A stretch of DNA of 64,000 nt from Pseudomonadota bacterium (GTDB taxonomy: Bacteria; Pseudomonadota; Alphaproteobacteria; Rhizobiales; Xanthobacteraceae), in the NCBI GenBank assembly GCA_023386635.1, contig JAEWJH010000066.1:1-64000 (forward strand), read 5' to 3'. The notes beneath the pieces were generated by a model. That model had not been told where the DNA came from, searched no databases, and was given only the letters and a program-made list of their open reading frames with translations. The translations under genes and the position numbers were made by a program. Each line of letters starts with the position of its first letter. Positions within the stretch are counted from its first letter, which is position 1. Shown here in pieces: positions 42,881 through 50,761 of the stretch.

Positions 42881-43390
42881 TCAGGCGCGCTTCATCGACA
42901 CATCGACCGGCGGGCCGCTCTTGATCGTCTGATAGACGACGCAATAGCGCTCCGTCAGTTTCAGCAACTGGTCGAGCTTGTCCTGCGGCGCATCGGTATC
43001 GAGTTCGAACCGCAGACGGATCTGCGCGAAGCCGACCGGCGCATCCTTGGCGACGCCGAGCGTACCGCGGAAATCGAGATCGCCTTCGGCGAACACATGT
43101 CCGGCGCGCAGCGGAATTTCCAGCGCGGTCGCTACCGCCTTCACCGTGACGCCGGCGCAGGCCACCAGCGCCTCCAGCAGCATATCGCCGGAGCACAATT
43201 CGAGCCCGGAGCCGCCGGTCGCCGGATGCAGCCCCGCCACCGCGAGCGCGCGGCCGGTCTCGACTTTGCAGGCAATGTTGGTGTCGTCGAGCGCGCCCTT
43301 GGCTTTGAGCGTGATGAACGCGGCCTTGGCGTCGGTCTTGTATTTGTCCTTGATCGGCGCCTGCATCGCGCGCAGCCCGGCAGCGTCCAT
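42881..43390 (-). CDS. OsmC/Ohr family protein
   Basis: The 169-residue protein belongs to the thiol peroxidase-type OsmC fold. Two cysteines are placed as in the family: Cys78 in GDMLLEALVACAGVTVKAVA and Cys150 in LTERYCVVYQTIKSG. The family would reduce organic hydroperoxides with these cysteines in the cytoplasm. AAGGAG five bases before ATG 43390 fixes the start; a GTG 18 bases upstream would include this site. It lacks the exact Ohr N-terminal pattern, so I call it OsmC family only. Downstream is the membrane protein gene on the same strand. Confidence 0.87.
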   Translation of the reverse strand: MDAAGLRAMQAPIKDKYKTDAKAAFITLKAKGALDDTNIACKVETGRALAVAGLHPATGGSGLELCSGDMLLEALVACAGVTVKAVATALEIPLRAGHVFAEGDLDFRGTLGVAKDAPVGFAQIRLRFELDTDAPQDKLDQLLKLTERYCVVYQTIKSGPPVDVSMKRA

Positions 43391-43420
43391 CGTCGTCTCC
43401 TTCTTCACACTGTCACAAGG

Positions 43421-43520
43421 TCATGGCCGGGTTTGTCCCGGCCATCCCGAAACGATGGCACCGTGCTCACCGGGTCGGGATCACCGGGGCACGCCGCTCT
43501 GCGGCGGCCCGGTGATGACG
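43421..43520. repeat. Palindromic intergenic repeat
   Basis: Two stems: ATGGCCGGG/CCCGGCCAT (43423-43445) and ATCACCGGG/CCCGGTGAT (43480-43516). The second contains CACGCCGCTCTGCGGCGG between its arms. It belongs to the same family as 17601-17735 and lies between the alcohol dehydrogenase and OsmC genes, both minus strand. Confidence 0.72.
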
Positions 43521-43528
43521 GGATTAGG

Positions 43529-44584
43529 CTAAGGCGTCAACACCACGCGGCCGACAACATTCCCGGCCTTGAGCGCCATCAGCGCATCGTTGGCCTCGTC
43601 CAGCGGACGGGTCTTGATCGGAAACGACGGCGCGCCGGTGCGGGACACGAGATCGAGCAATTCCTGCAATTCCGGATGGCTGCCCACATAAGAGCCCTGG
43701 ATGGTCATGGCCCGCATCGGGAAATAGGGCGTCGGGATCGTCAGCTCACCGCCGAAGAAGCCGACGATGACGATCTTGCCGGCTTTCGGGACCAGCGCAT
43801 CGATGGCGAGCTTCACCGTGTCGCCGGCGCCGACAAAATCCACCACCGCCGCCGCACCGCCGCCGGTCGCGGCGATGATCTGCTGCGCGGCGTCGGGCGC
43901 CTTGCCATCGATGGCCGCGAGCGCGCCGGCATCCAGCGCCGCCTGACGCTTCGTCGAATCGATATCGACCACCACCGCGCCCTTGCCGCCCATGGCCTTG
44001 ACCAGCAGCAGCCCCATGAGGCCGACACCGCCCGCACCCATGATGACGATGGGATTCTCGGCCATCACCGAGGCGACCTTCTTCAGCGCGCCGTAGGCTG
44101 TGAGGCCGGAGCACGCGAGCGGCGCCGCCTGCTCCGGCGTCAACGAACCGATACCGAACAGGTGCCGCGGATGCGGCACGACGAGATAGTCGGCATAGCC
44201 GCCATTGGAGAACACGCCGAGATTGCGTGGCGTCCGGCACAGATTGTCCTCGCCGCGCTGGCAGGCCGCGCAGGTTCCGCAGCCGATCCACGGATTGACC
44301 AGCACGGTATCGCCGATGGTGACGCCCTGTGCGTCCGGGCCGGCGGCAACGATCTGGCCGACATTCTCGTGGCCGAGCGTCAGCGGCAGCTTGATGCCGC
44401 GGTCGAGCAATTGCAGGCGCTTGCCGCCGCCGAGTTCGTAATAGCCGTCCCAGATATGCAGATCGCTGTGGCAGACGCCGGATGCCTTGACCTTGAGCAG
44501 CACCTGGGTGCCGACGGGTTGCGGCGTCGGTTCCTCCACCAGGGTGAGCGGCGCGCCGCACTGGCAAACCTTGTAACTGCGCAT
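43529..44584 (-). CDS. Zinc-dependent alcohol dehydrogenase (MDR)
   Basis: This 351-residue medium-chain dehydrogenase has catalytic zinc ligands Cys38 (SGVCHSDLHIWDG) and His72 (LTLGHENVG), and structural zinc Cys102, 105, 108 and 116 (GCGTCAACQRGEDNLC). The NAD-binding motif is GAGGVGLMG. A short insert YYELGGGKRLQLLDRGIKLP after the Cys38 region is characteristic of a subgroup active on aromatic or medium alcohols. Start ATG 44584 is preferred for its GAGGT site; a GTG at 44605 is alternative. It probably interconverts an alcohol and aldehyde with NAD+. Substrate unknown. Confidence 0.9.
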   Translation of the reverse strand: MRSYKVCQCGAPLTLVEEPTPQPVGTQVLLKVKASGVCHSDLHIWDGYYELGGGKRLQLLDRGIKLPLTLGHENVGQIVAAGPDAQGVTIGDTVLVNPWIGCGTCAACQRGEDNLCRTPRNLGVFSNGGYADYLVVPHPRHLFGIGSLTPEQAAPLACSGLTAYGALKKVASVMAENPIVIMGAGGVGLMGLLLVKAMGGKGAVVVDIDSTKRQAALDAGALAAIDGKAPDAAQQIIAATGGGAAAVVDFVGAGDTVKLAIDALVPKAGKIVIVGFFGGELTIPTPYFPMRAMTIQGSYVGSHPELQELLDLVSRTGAPSFPIKTRPLDEANDALMALKAGNVVGRVVLTP

Positions 44585-44708
44585 GATGACCTCGGCGTAC
44601 GGCACCGGACTGCGTGTGCCGGCTGGTTTTCGATGGTCGCGTTGTCTTCAGGCGAACCGGTGACCCCTTCGCTTGAAGACGCTCCAGTCTAGCGAGCACC
44701 GCGCGCCG

Positions 44709-45515
44709 CTACCACCACATCGCCGCGCCCGGATCGGCCTTGGTCTCGGCGAAATCCTGCGACTTTCGATCAAGCGAGCGATCAAGTGCCGCCAGCACCC
44801 GCCGCTTGGCGAAGTCGAATGCCGCCGACTGGCGGTCGCGCGGACGCGGCAGGTCGCAGACGATCTCCTCGAAAATGCGGCCCGGACGCGGCCGCATCAC
44901 CAGCACCCGGTCGGCCAGCACCACCGCTTCGTCGACATCGTGCGTCACCAGCAGCAGCGTCGGCCGCGAATCCGCCCACAGATCGAGCAGATGGTCCTGC
45001 AGATCGGCGCGGGTGAAAGCGTCGAGCGCGGAGAATGGTTCATCGAGCAGCAGCACCTCGGGGCGCGGCACCAGCGCGCGTGCGAGCGCAACACGCTGCG
45101 CCTGGCCGCCGGAGAGTTCGCGCGGCCAGACGCCGGCCTTGTCGGCAAGGCCGACGCGCGCCAGCGCAGCACGCACGCGCGTTTCGCGTTCCGCCGACGA
45201 CAAGCCTTCCAGCCCGAAGCCGACATTGTCAGCGACAGTGAGCCACGGCAGCAGCCGGGGCTCCTGAAACACGATGCCGATCTTTTCGTGCGGCGCATGG
45301 ATGGTGACGCCGCCGAGCGTCACGTCGCCGCTCGACGCCACATCGAGACCGCACACCGCGCGCAGCAAGGTGGACTTGCCGCAACCGGAGCCGCCGACGA
45401 TGGCGAGAATTTCGCCGGGCTGCACCGTGACACTCACGGTTTCAAGCGCGTGCACGCCGTTGGGATAGACTTTCGAGACCTGGTCGAGCACCAGCGTGTC
45501 GCGCGCTTGTGTCAC
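44709..45515 (-). CDS. ABC transporter ATPase (SsuB/TauB/NrtD type)
   Basis: This 268-residue ATPase has Walker A GGSGCGKST, Q-loop FQEPRLLPW, signature LSGGQAQRVALARAL, Walker B VLLLDEPFSALD and H-loop THDVDEA. The Q-loop sequence with RLLPW is typical for the nitrate/sulfonate/taurine class. It powers uptake with the permease upstream (overlap of four bases). Substrate is not decidable from the ATPase; sulfonate is the first guess because no nitrate reductase or taurine gene is nearby to say otherwise. Confidence 0.92.
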   Translation of the reverse strand: MTQARDTLVLDQVSKVYPNGVHALETVSVTVQPGEILAIVGGSGCGKSTLLRAVCGLDVASSGDVTLGGVTIHAPHEKIGIVFQEPRLLPWLTVADNVGFGLEGLSSAERETRVRAALARVGLADKAGVWPRELSGGQAQRVALARALVPRPEVLLLDEPFSALDAFTRADLQDHLLDLWADSRPTLLLVTHDVDEAVVLADRVLVMRPRPGRIFEEIVCDLPRPRDRQSAAFDFAKRRVLAALDRSLDRKSQDFAETKADPGAAMWW

Positions 45516-46369
45516 GTCTCTTCTCCCCGCGCGCCAAAGCGGTCTTCCCAGCGCAGGAACGGCGTGGCGGCAGCGACAATCAAGCCGTCAGCGATCTTGC
45601 CGAGAATAGCGAAGGTGATAATGGCGGCGACGATCTGTGCCGGCTTGCCGAGTTGTTGCCCGTCGATCAGCAGGTAGCCGAGGCCTTCCGACGCGCCGAG
45701 AAATTCCGCGGCGACGACGAACATCCAGCCGAGTCCGAGTCCCGAGCGCAGCGCGACGATGTAGGAGGGCAGCACGGCCGGCAGCAGGATGCGCCGCACC
45801 AGCTTGAAGCCCGACATGCGGAATGCCCGACCCACCTCGACGATCTTGCGATCGACCGACATGATCGCGCCCATCACGCCGAGATAGACCGGGAAGAACA
45901 CGCCGACCGCGATCAGCGTCACCTTTGATGCCTCGAAGATTCCGAGCCAGAGGATGAACAGCGGCACCCACGCAATCGACGGGATCGCGCGCAATGCCTG
46001 CAAGGTCGGATCGAGCAAGCGCCGCGTCAGCGCGGAATAGCCGGCCAGCGCACCCAGCAACGTGCCGGCAACGACGCCGATGCCGAAGCCCACGGCCACA
46101 CGCAGCACCGTCGCCACGCTGTGGCGCCAGAGCTCGCCGCTCACCGCGAGATCGTAAAGCGTCTGGAGAATGACCGACGGCGGCGGCATCAGCCGGCCGT
46201 TGGAGAAACCGGCGCGCACCGCCAGCTCCCAGCCCGTCGCCAGGACCAGCGGCACGAGCAGGCCGAGCAACGGCCACGACCAGCGGCCGAAACGCCGCGT
46301 GTTTGCCGCAGGCGGCCGCGCGGTCGTATCGCTATCGGAAGCCACCCCGGTCATCAGCGCAAATGACAT
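45512..46369 (-). CDS. ABC transporter permease (SsuC/TauC type)
   Basis: This 285-residue inner-membrane protein has about six TM helices and the BPD_transp_1 fold. The EAA loop LGVMGAIMSVDRKIVEVGRAFRMSGFKLVRRILLPAVLPSYIVALRSGLGLGWMFVVAAEFLGA is clear in the SsuC form. An N-terminal hydrophilic tail of about 25 residues (DSDTTARPPAANTRR) precedes helix 1. ATG at 46369 or the internal ATG at 46354 could be the start. It is translationally coupled to the ATPase gene. Upstream lies the binding-protein gene, separated by a terminator. Confidence 0.91.
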   Translation of the reverse strand: MSFALMTGVASDSDTTARPPAANTRRFGRWSWPLLGLLVPLVLATGWELAVRAGFSNGRLMPPPSVILQTLYDLAVSGELWRHSVATVLRVAVGFGIGVVAGTLLGALAGYSALTRRLLDPTLQALRAIPSIAWVPLFILWLGIFEASKVTLIAVGVFFPVYLGVMGAIMSVDRKIVEVGRAFRMSGFKLVRRILLPAVLPSYIVALRSGLGLGWMFVVAAEFLGASEGLGYLLIDGQQLGKPAQIVAAIITFAILGKIADGLIVAAATPFLRWEDRFGARGEET

Positions 46370-46413
46370 GACACGTGACCGAAACGCAATCGGGAAAAGA
46401 CAATCGGGAAGGA

Positions 46414-46456
46414 TGCAAAAATGGCCGGCGGCAACCGTTTGGTTCGACCGCCGGCC
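46414..46456 (-). terminator. Intrinsic terminator between binding-protein and permease genes
   Basis: GGCCGGCGG (46423-46431) pairs with CCGCCGGCC (46448-46456). On the minus strand the stem is followed by ATTTTTGC, a proper U-tract. It lies 8 bp after the binding-protein stop and before the permease. Partial termination would make the periplasmic protein in excess over the membrane complex. Confidence 0.85.
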
Positions 46457-46464
46457 CCTGGGGA

Positions 46465-47442
46465 TCAGTTGGTGACGGTGACGAAGCTGTCGTCGACCAG
46501 TTCGTCCAGCGTCTTCTTGACGTCGACCGACGCCGGGATCACGCCGGCCTTCTGCAACGCGAGGCCCGCCTGCAGGATCGAGTCGCGCTGCTCGGCACCG
46601 ATCTTGTTGAAGGTCAGCTTGGTGCGTTCCTTGAGCTGCTTGTCGACCACCGCGTCCGGCAGCTTGGTAACGGCGATGAACACCTTCTTCTCTTCGTCGT
46701 AGTTCGCCAGGGTAAACTTGCGCGCCTGCTCATAGACAGCGAGCACGCGGCGAACGATCTCCGGATGGTTCTTGGCGAACTCCTCGCGGACATTGAGGAT
46801 GCCCCAGGTGTTCGCGGCGGCATTGCGATAGAACAGCCGCGCGCCATCCTCGACTTCCGCCGCCGCCATCATCGGATCGAGACCGGCCCAGGCATCGACG
46901 TCGCCGCGGATGAGTGCAGTCTTGCCGTCCGGATGCTGCAACAGTACCGGCGTGATGTCCTTCTCGGTCAGGCCGGCGTCGAGCAGAGCGCGCACCAGGA
47001 AGATGTGCGGATCGGTGCCGCGCGTCACCGCGACGCGCTTGCCCTTGAGATCGGCGACCTTGTTGATGGTCGTGTCCTTGCGCGTGACGAGCGCGGTCCA
47101 TTCCGGCTGCGAATAGACATAGATCGACTTGATCGGATTGCCGTTGATGCGCGCGACCAGCGCGGCCGAGCCGGCCGTCGAGCCGAAATCGATCGAGCCG
47201 GCGTTGAGGAATTCCAGCGCCTTGTTGGAGCCGAGCGTCTGCACCCAGCGCACGGCGATGCCGTCCTTGGCGAATTCCTTTTCCAGGAGGCCCTGCTGCT
47301 TGAGCACCATCGACACCGGGTTGTAAGTGGCCCAGTCGATGCTGATGGTCTTCACCGGATCGGCGGCGAGCAGGGGCGCCGACGGCAGCAGGCCGGCGAG
47401 CAGAACCGAGGCGAAGATCGAACGGCGAGAAAACACAGTCAT
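46465..47442 (-). CDS. ABC transporter substrate-binding protein (SsuA/NMT1-like)
   Basis: This 325-residue periplasmic receptor has a signal peptide (1-26, ending LLAA-D). The mature start ISIDWATYNPVSMVLKQQGLLEKEFAKDGIAVRWVQ and GSIDFGSTAGSAALVARINGNPIKSIYVY are the SsuA/NMT1 pattern. ADLKGKRVAVTRGTDPHIFLVRALLDAGLTEKDI is the hinge-proximal block of aliphatic sulfonate receptors. Start 47442 has GGAGG nine bases upstream; earlier in-frame codons are leader. A good promoter lies at 47613-47641. Ligand could be a sulfonate, taurine or other organic anion. Confidence 0.92.
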   Translation of the reverse strand: MTVFSRRSIFASVLLAGLLPSAPLLAADPVKTISIDWATYNPVSMVLKQQGLLEKEFAKDGIAVRWVQTLGSNKALEFLNAGSIDFGSTAGSAALVARINGNPIKSIYVYSQPEWTALVTRKDTTINKVADLKGKRVAVTRGTDPHIFLVRALLDAGLTEKDITPVLLQHPDGKTALIRGDVDAWAGLDPMMAAAEVEDGARLFYRNAAANTWGILNVREEFAKNHPEIVRRVLAVYEQARKFTLANYDEEKKVFIAVTKLPDAVVDKQLKERTKLTFNKIGAEQRDSILQAGLALQKAGVIPASVDVKKTLDELVDDSFVTVTN

Positions 47443-47763
47443 AACAGCCTCCACGTTGCGCTCACGCCGCCAATTCCGATCGGCGGCAGAGCAAGAGAAA
47501 ATGGAGGCGGGAAAAACGATCCCGCCCTCAGCTCGGCGAGGGCGGACGCCCCGCTTTAGCTGCATTTGTTGAGCGCCCGCAAGCTGATTGCTCAAATCGG
47601 CGCTATGATTATTCTATAAAATCGCCGGATTTTGCCGTCAACAGCAGCAATTTTCCATTTATGGCGGATATGGAGACATTTGTTTTAAACCCCTCTCGCC
47701 TGACAGCGCGCTTGTTTTTGCGCGGGCCGTGACAGCCGCCGCGCGCTCCGATATCCGATAAGG
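47443..47763. other. 321-bp divergent intergenic region (ABC operon / glnD)
   Basis: It contains the roughly 165-base leader of the binding-protein transcript (47443-47606), the promoter at 47613-47641, and an A/T-rich stretch (47600-47700) unlike the surrounding GC-rich sequence. The glnD upstream region (47650-47763) ends with GATAAGG directly before the start codon. I saw no gene, RNA or clear operator beyond this. Confidence 0.5.
47613..47641 (-). promoter_or_regulatory. Sigma-70-like promoter of the sulfonate-type ABC operon
   Basis: On the minus strand TTGACG (47641-47636) is separated by exactly 17 bases from TATAGA (47618-47613). Both boxes differ from consensus by one base or two. 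The start of transcription would be near 47606, leaving a long leader of about 165 bases before the binding-protein start. Confidence 0.7.
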
Positions 47764-50601
47764 ATGTCCGCCACCACCGCTCCGCTCGCCGATCCGCCGA
47801 CACGCGCCGACGCGCGCGCCGGGCATGGTCCGGGCCATAGCGGTCATCCGCTGGTCGATCCCGCGCAACTGGCAGCCGACCTCGACGCGCTCGCTGCCGC
47901 GCATACCGGCACGCCGATCGAACTGCGCGTCGCGGTGGCGCAGCATCTCAAAGCCTTGATCGTCGCCGGCCACGCCGAAGCCGAACGGCTGCTGCTGGAG
48001 GATCGCCACGGCCGCCGCTGCGCCGAGCGCATTTGCCGGATGGAAGACGACATCATCCGCGCGGTTTACGACTTCACGCAGAAGTACCTCTATCCGTCGG
48101 AAAATCCGTCCGACAGCGAACGCATGGCGGTCATCGCCACCGGCGGCTACGGGCGCGGGTTGCAGGCGCCGGACTCCGACCTCGATCTGTTGTTCCTGCT
48201 GCCCTACAAACAGACCGCGTGGGGCGAATCCGTCGCCGAGACGATTCTCTATATCCTGTGGGACACCGGCCTGACGGTGGGCCACGCCACGCGATCGATC
48301 GACGAATGCATCCGCCAGTCCAAGGCGGACATGACGATCCGCACCGCGATCCTCGAAGCGCGCTTCCTGCTCGGCGATCAAAAGCTGTTCGATGAATTGA
48401 TCGCCCGCTTCGACCGTCAGGTGGTGCAAGGCACCGCCGCCGAATTCGTCGCCGCCAAACTTGCCGAGCGCGAGGAGCGGCATCGCCGCGCCGGTCAGTC
48501 GCGCTATCTGGTCGAACCGAACGTGAAGGACGGCAAGGGCGGCCTGCGCGATCTGCACACGCTGTTCTGGATCGCCAAATATGTCTATCGCGTGCGAGAG
48601 CCGCATGAACTGATCGAACACGGCGTGTTCGACAAGACCGAATACCGGCTGTTCCTGCGCTGCGAGGATTTCCTCTGGTCGGTGCGCTGCCACATGCACT
48701 TCGTCACCGGCCGCGCCGAGGAGAGACTGTCGTTCGAGATCCAGCGCGCAATCGCGGTGCGGCTCGGCTACACCGAACATCCGGGCATGCAGGATGTCGA
48801 GCGCTTCATGAAGCACTACTTCCTGGTGGCGAAGGATGTCGGCGACCTCACCGCCATCCTGTGCTCCGAGCTGGAAGATCAGGAAGCAAAGCCGCTGCCG
48901 GCGCTGAGCCGGATGATGGCGCGCTTCCGCCCCTCTGCGGTTCGCAAGCTGAAAGAGACCAGGGACTTCATCGTCGACAATAATCGCATCACCGTGGCGA
49001 GCGACGACGTCTTCACCAAAGACCCGGTCAACCTGATCCGCATCTTCCGCCTGGCGCAGCAGCACAATCTCGCGTTTCATCCCGATGCGATGCGGACCAT
49101 CACCCGCTCGCTGAAGCTGATCGACGCGAATCTGCGCAACGATCCGCAGGCCAACGCGCTGTTCATCGAGATCCTGACGTCCGACACCGATCCGGAAACG
49201 GTGCTGCGGCGGATGAATGAAGCCGGCGTGCTCGGCAAATTCGTGCAGCAGTTCGGCAAGATCGTCGCGATGATGCAGTTCAACATGTATCATCACTACA
49301 CGGTCGACGAGCATCTGATCCGTTGCATCGGCGTGCTGCAGGATATCGAGCGCGGCGACAACGACGAATTGCGGCTGGCGCATGAGTTGATGTTGTCGAT
49401 CCGGCCGCAGCACCGCACGGTGCTGTATATCGCCGTGTTCCTGCACGACATCGCCAAGGGCCAGCCCGAAGACCACTCCATCGCCGGCGCGAAGATCGCG
49501 CGGCGGCTCGGCCCTCGCTTCGGCCTGTCGAGCGCGGACACGGAACTGTGCGCCTGGCTGATCGAGCAACACCTGATCATGTCGACGGTGGCGCAATCGC
49601 GCGACCTGTCGGACCGGCGCACCATCGAGAACTTCGCCGCGGTCGTGCAATCGGTCGAACGGCTGAAGCTGCTGACGATCCTCACCACAGCCGATATCCG
49701 CGCGGTCGGCCCCGGCGTCTGGAACAGCTGGAAGGCGCAACTGCTGCGCACGCTTTATTACGAAACCGAACCGGTGCTGACCGGCGGCTTCTCCGAGGTC
49801 AACCGCGCGCAGCGCGTGGCCACCGCGCAGGCGGAATTCCGCGACGCGCTCAAGGAGTGGCCCGCAGCCGCACTCGATGCTTATGTGGCGCGGCTTTACC
49901 CGGCTTACTGGCTGAAGGTCGATCTGCCCCGCAAGATCGAGCAGGCGCATTTCCTGCGCGACGCCGAGGCCCAGGGCAAGACGCTGGCGACTTCGATCCG
50001 CGTCGACGCCGCACGCGGCATCACCGAGATCACCGTGCTGGCGCCCGATCACCCGTGGCTACTGTCGATCATCGCCGGCGCCTGCGCGCTCGCCGGCGCC
50101 AACATCGTCGATGCGCAGATCTATACGACCACGGACGGGCTGGCGCTCGACACCATCGCCGTGTCGCGCGAACTCGACCGCGACGATGACGAAACGCGGC
50201 GCGCGCAACGCATCGCCGACTCGATCGAGCAGGCGTTGCGTGGCGACCTGCGGCTGCCTGACAGCGTTACCAAGCGCACCGGCAAGCGGCCGCGCACCTT
50301 CGCGCTGACGCCAGCGGTCGACATCAACAATCAATGGTCGCACCGCTACACCATGGTCGAGGTGATCGGCCTCGACCGGCCGGGCCTGCTCTATGAGCTG
50401 ACGGCAGCGCTGTCGAAGCTCAACCTCAACATCGTCTCCGCCCACGTCGCGACGTTCGGTGAACGGGTGGTCGACGTGTTCTATGTCACCGACCTGATGG
50501 GCGCGCAGATCACCTCGCCGATGCGCCAGGCCGCCGTCAAACGCGCGCTGCTTGCGCTGTTCGCCAAGGAAAGCGAACCGCGCGCGAAGGCGGCGGGGTA
50601 G
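47764..50601 (+). CDS. glnD: PII uridylyltransferase/uridylyl-removing enzyme
   Basis: This 945-residue bifunctional sensor modifies PII proteins according to glutamine level and so controls nitrogen metabolism. Domains in order are nucleotidyltransferase with GGYGRG (about 125-130) and DSDLDLLF (about 137-144), GlnD linker, HD hydrolase with FLHDIAKGQPEDHSIAGAKIA (about 558-578), and two ACT domains (about 750-830 and 860-935; TEITVLAPDHPWLLSIIAG and YTMVEVIGLDRPGLLYELTAALSKLNLNIVSAHV). All catalytic motifs are intact. AAGG abuts the ATG, so the ribosome-binding site is close and probably weak. Confidence 0.97.
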   Translation: MSATTAPLADPPTRADARAGHGPGHSGHPLVDPAQLAADLDALAAAHTGTPIELRVAVAQHLKALIVAGHAEAERLLLEDRHGRRCAERICRMEDDIIRAVYDFTQKYLYPSENPSDSERMAVIATGGYGRGLQAPDSDLDLLFLLPYKQTAWGESVAETILYILWDTGLTVGHATRSIDECIRQSKADMTIRTAILEARFLLGDQKLFDELIARFDRQVVQGTAAEFVAAKLAEREERHRRAGQSRYLVEPNVKDGKGGLRDLHTLFWIAKYVYRVREPHELIEHGVFDKTEYRLFLRCEDFLWSVRCHMHFVTGRAEERLSFEIQRAIAVRLGYTEHPGMQDVERFMKHYFLVAKDVGDLTAILCSELEDQEAKPLPALSRMMARFRPSAVRKLKETRDFIVDNNRITVASDDVFTKDPVNLIRIFRLAQQHNLAFHPDAMRTITRSLKLIDANLRNDPQANALFIEILTSDTDPETVLRRMNEAGVLGKFVQQFGKIVAMMQFNMYHHYTVDEHLIRCIGVLQDIERGDNDELRLAHELMLSIRPQHRTVLYIAVFLHDIAKGQPEDHSIAGAKIARRLGPRFGLSSADTELCAWLIEQHLIMSTVAQSRDLSDRRTIENFAAVVQSVERLKLLTILTTADIRAVGPGVWNSWKAQLLRTLYYETEPVLTGGFSEVNRAQRVATAQAEFRDALKEWPAAALDAYVARLYPAYWLKVDLPRKIEQAHFLRDAEAQGKTLATSIRVDAARGITEITVLAPDHPWLLSIIAGACALAGANIVDAQIYTTTDGLALDTIAVSRELDRDDDETRRAQRIADSIEQALRGDLRLPDSVTKRTGKRPRTFALTPAVDINNQWSHRYTMVEVIGLDRPGLLYELTAALSKLNLNIVSAHVATFGERVVDVFYVTDLMGAQITSPMRQAAVKRALLALFAKESEPRAKAAG

Positions 50602-50761
50602 CGGCGGCTCCGCCGATATCCCGCTCTCGCGGCATCCATTTCTCCAATAAAATCAACGCTTAACCCCCCTTTAAACCCCGGCCGCTAGCGTCATGCCGGC
50701 GTTGCCGCGGGCCATGGCCGGCCGCGCGGTTGTTGCGTTGTGTATCGAGGCGTACGGGACG

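Noticed and set aside
47659..50052. 797-codon minus-strand open frame opposite glnD
   Set aside because: Same shadow effect. GlnD domains on the plus strand are complete and the antisense product has no recognisable domain.
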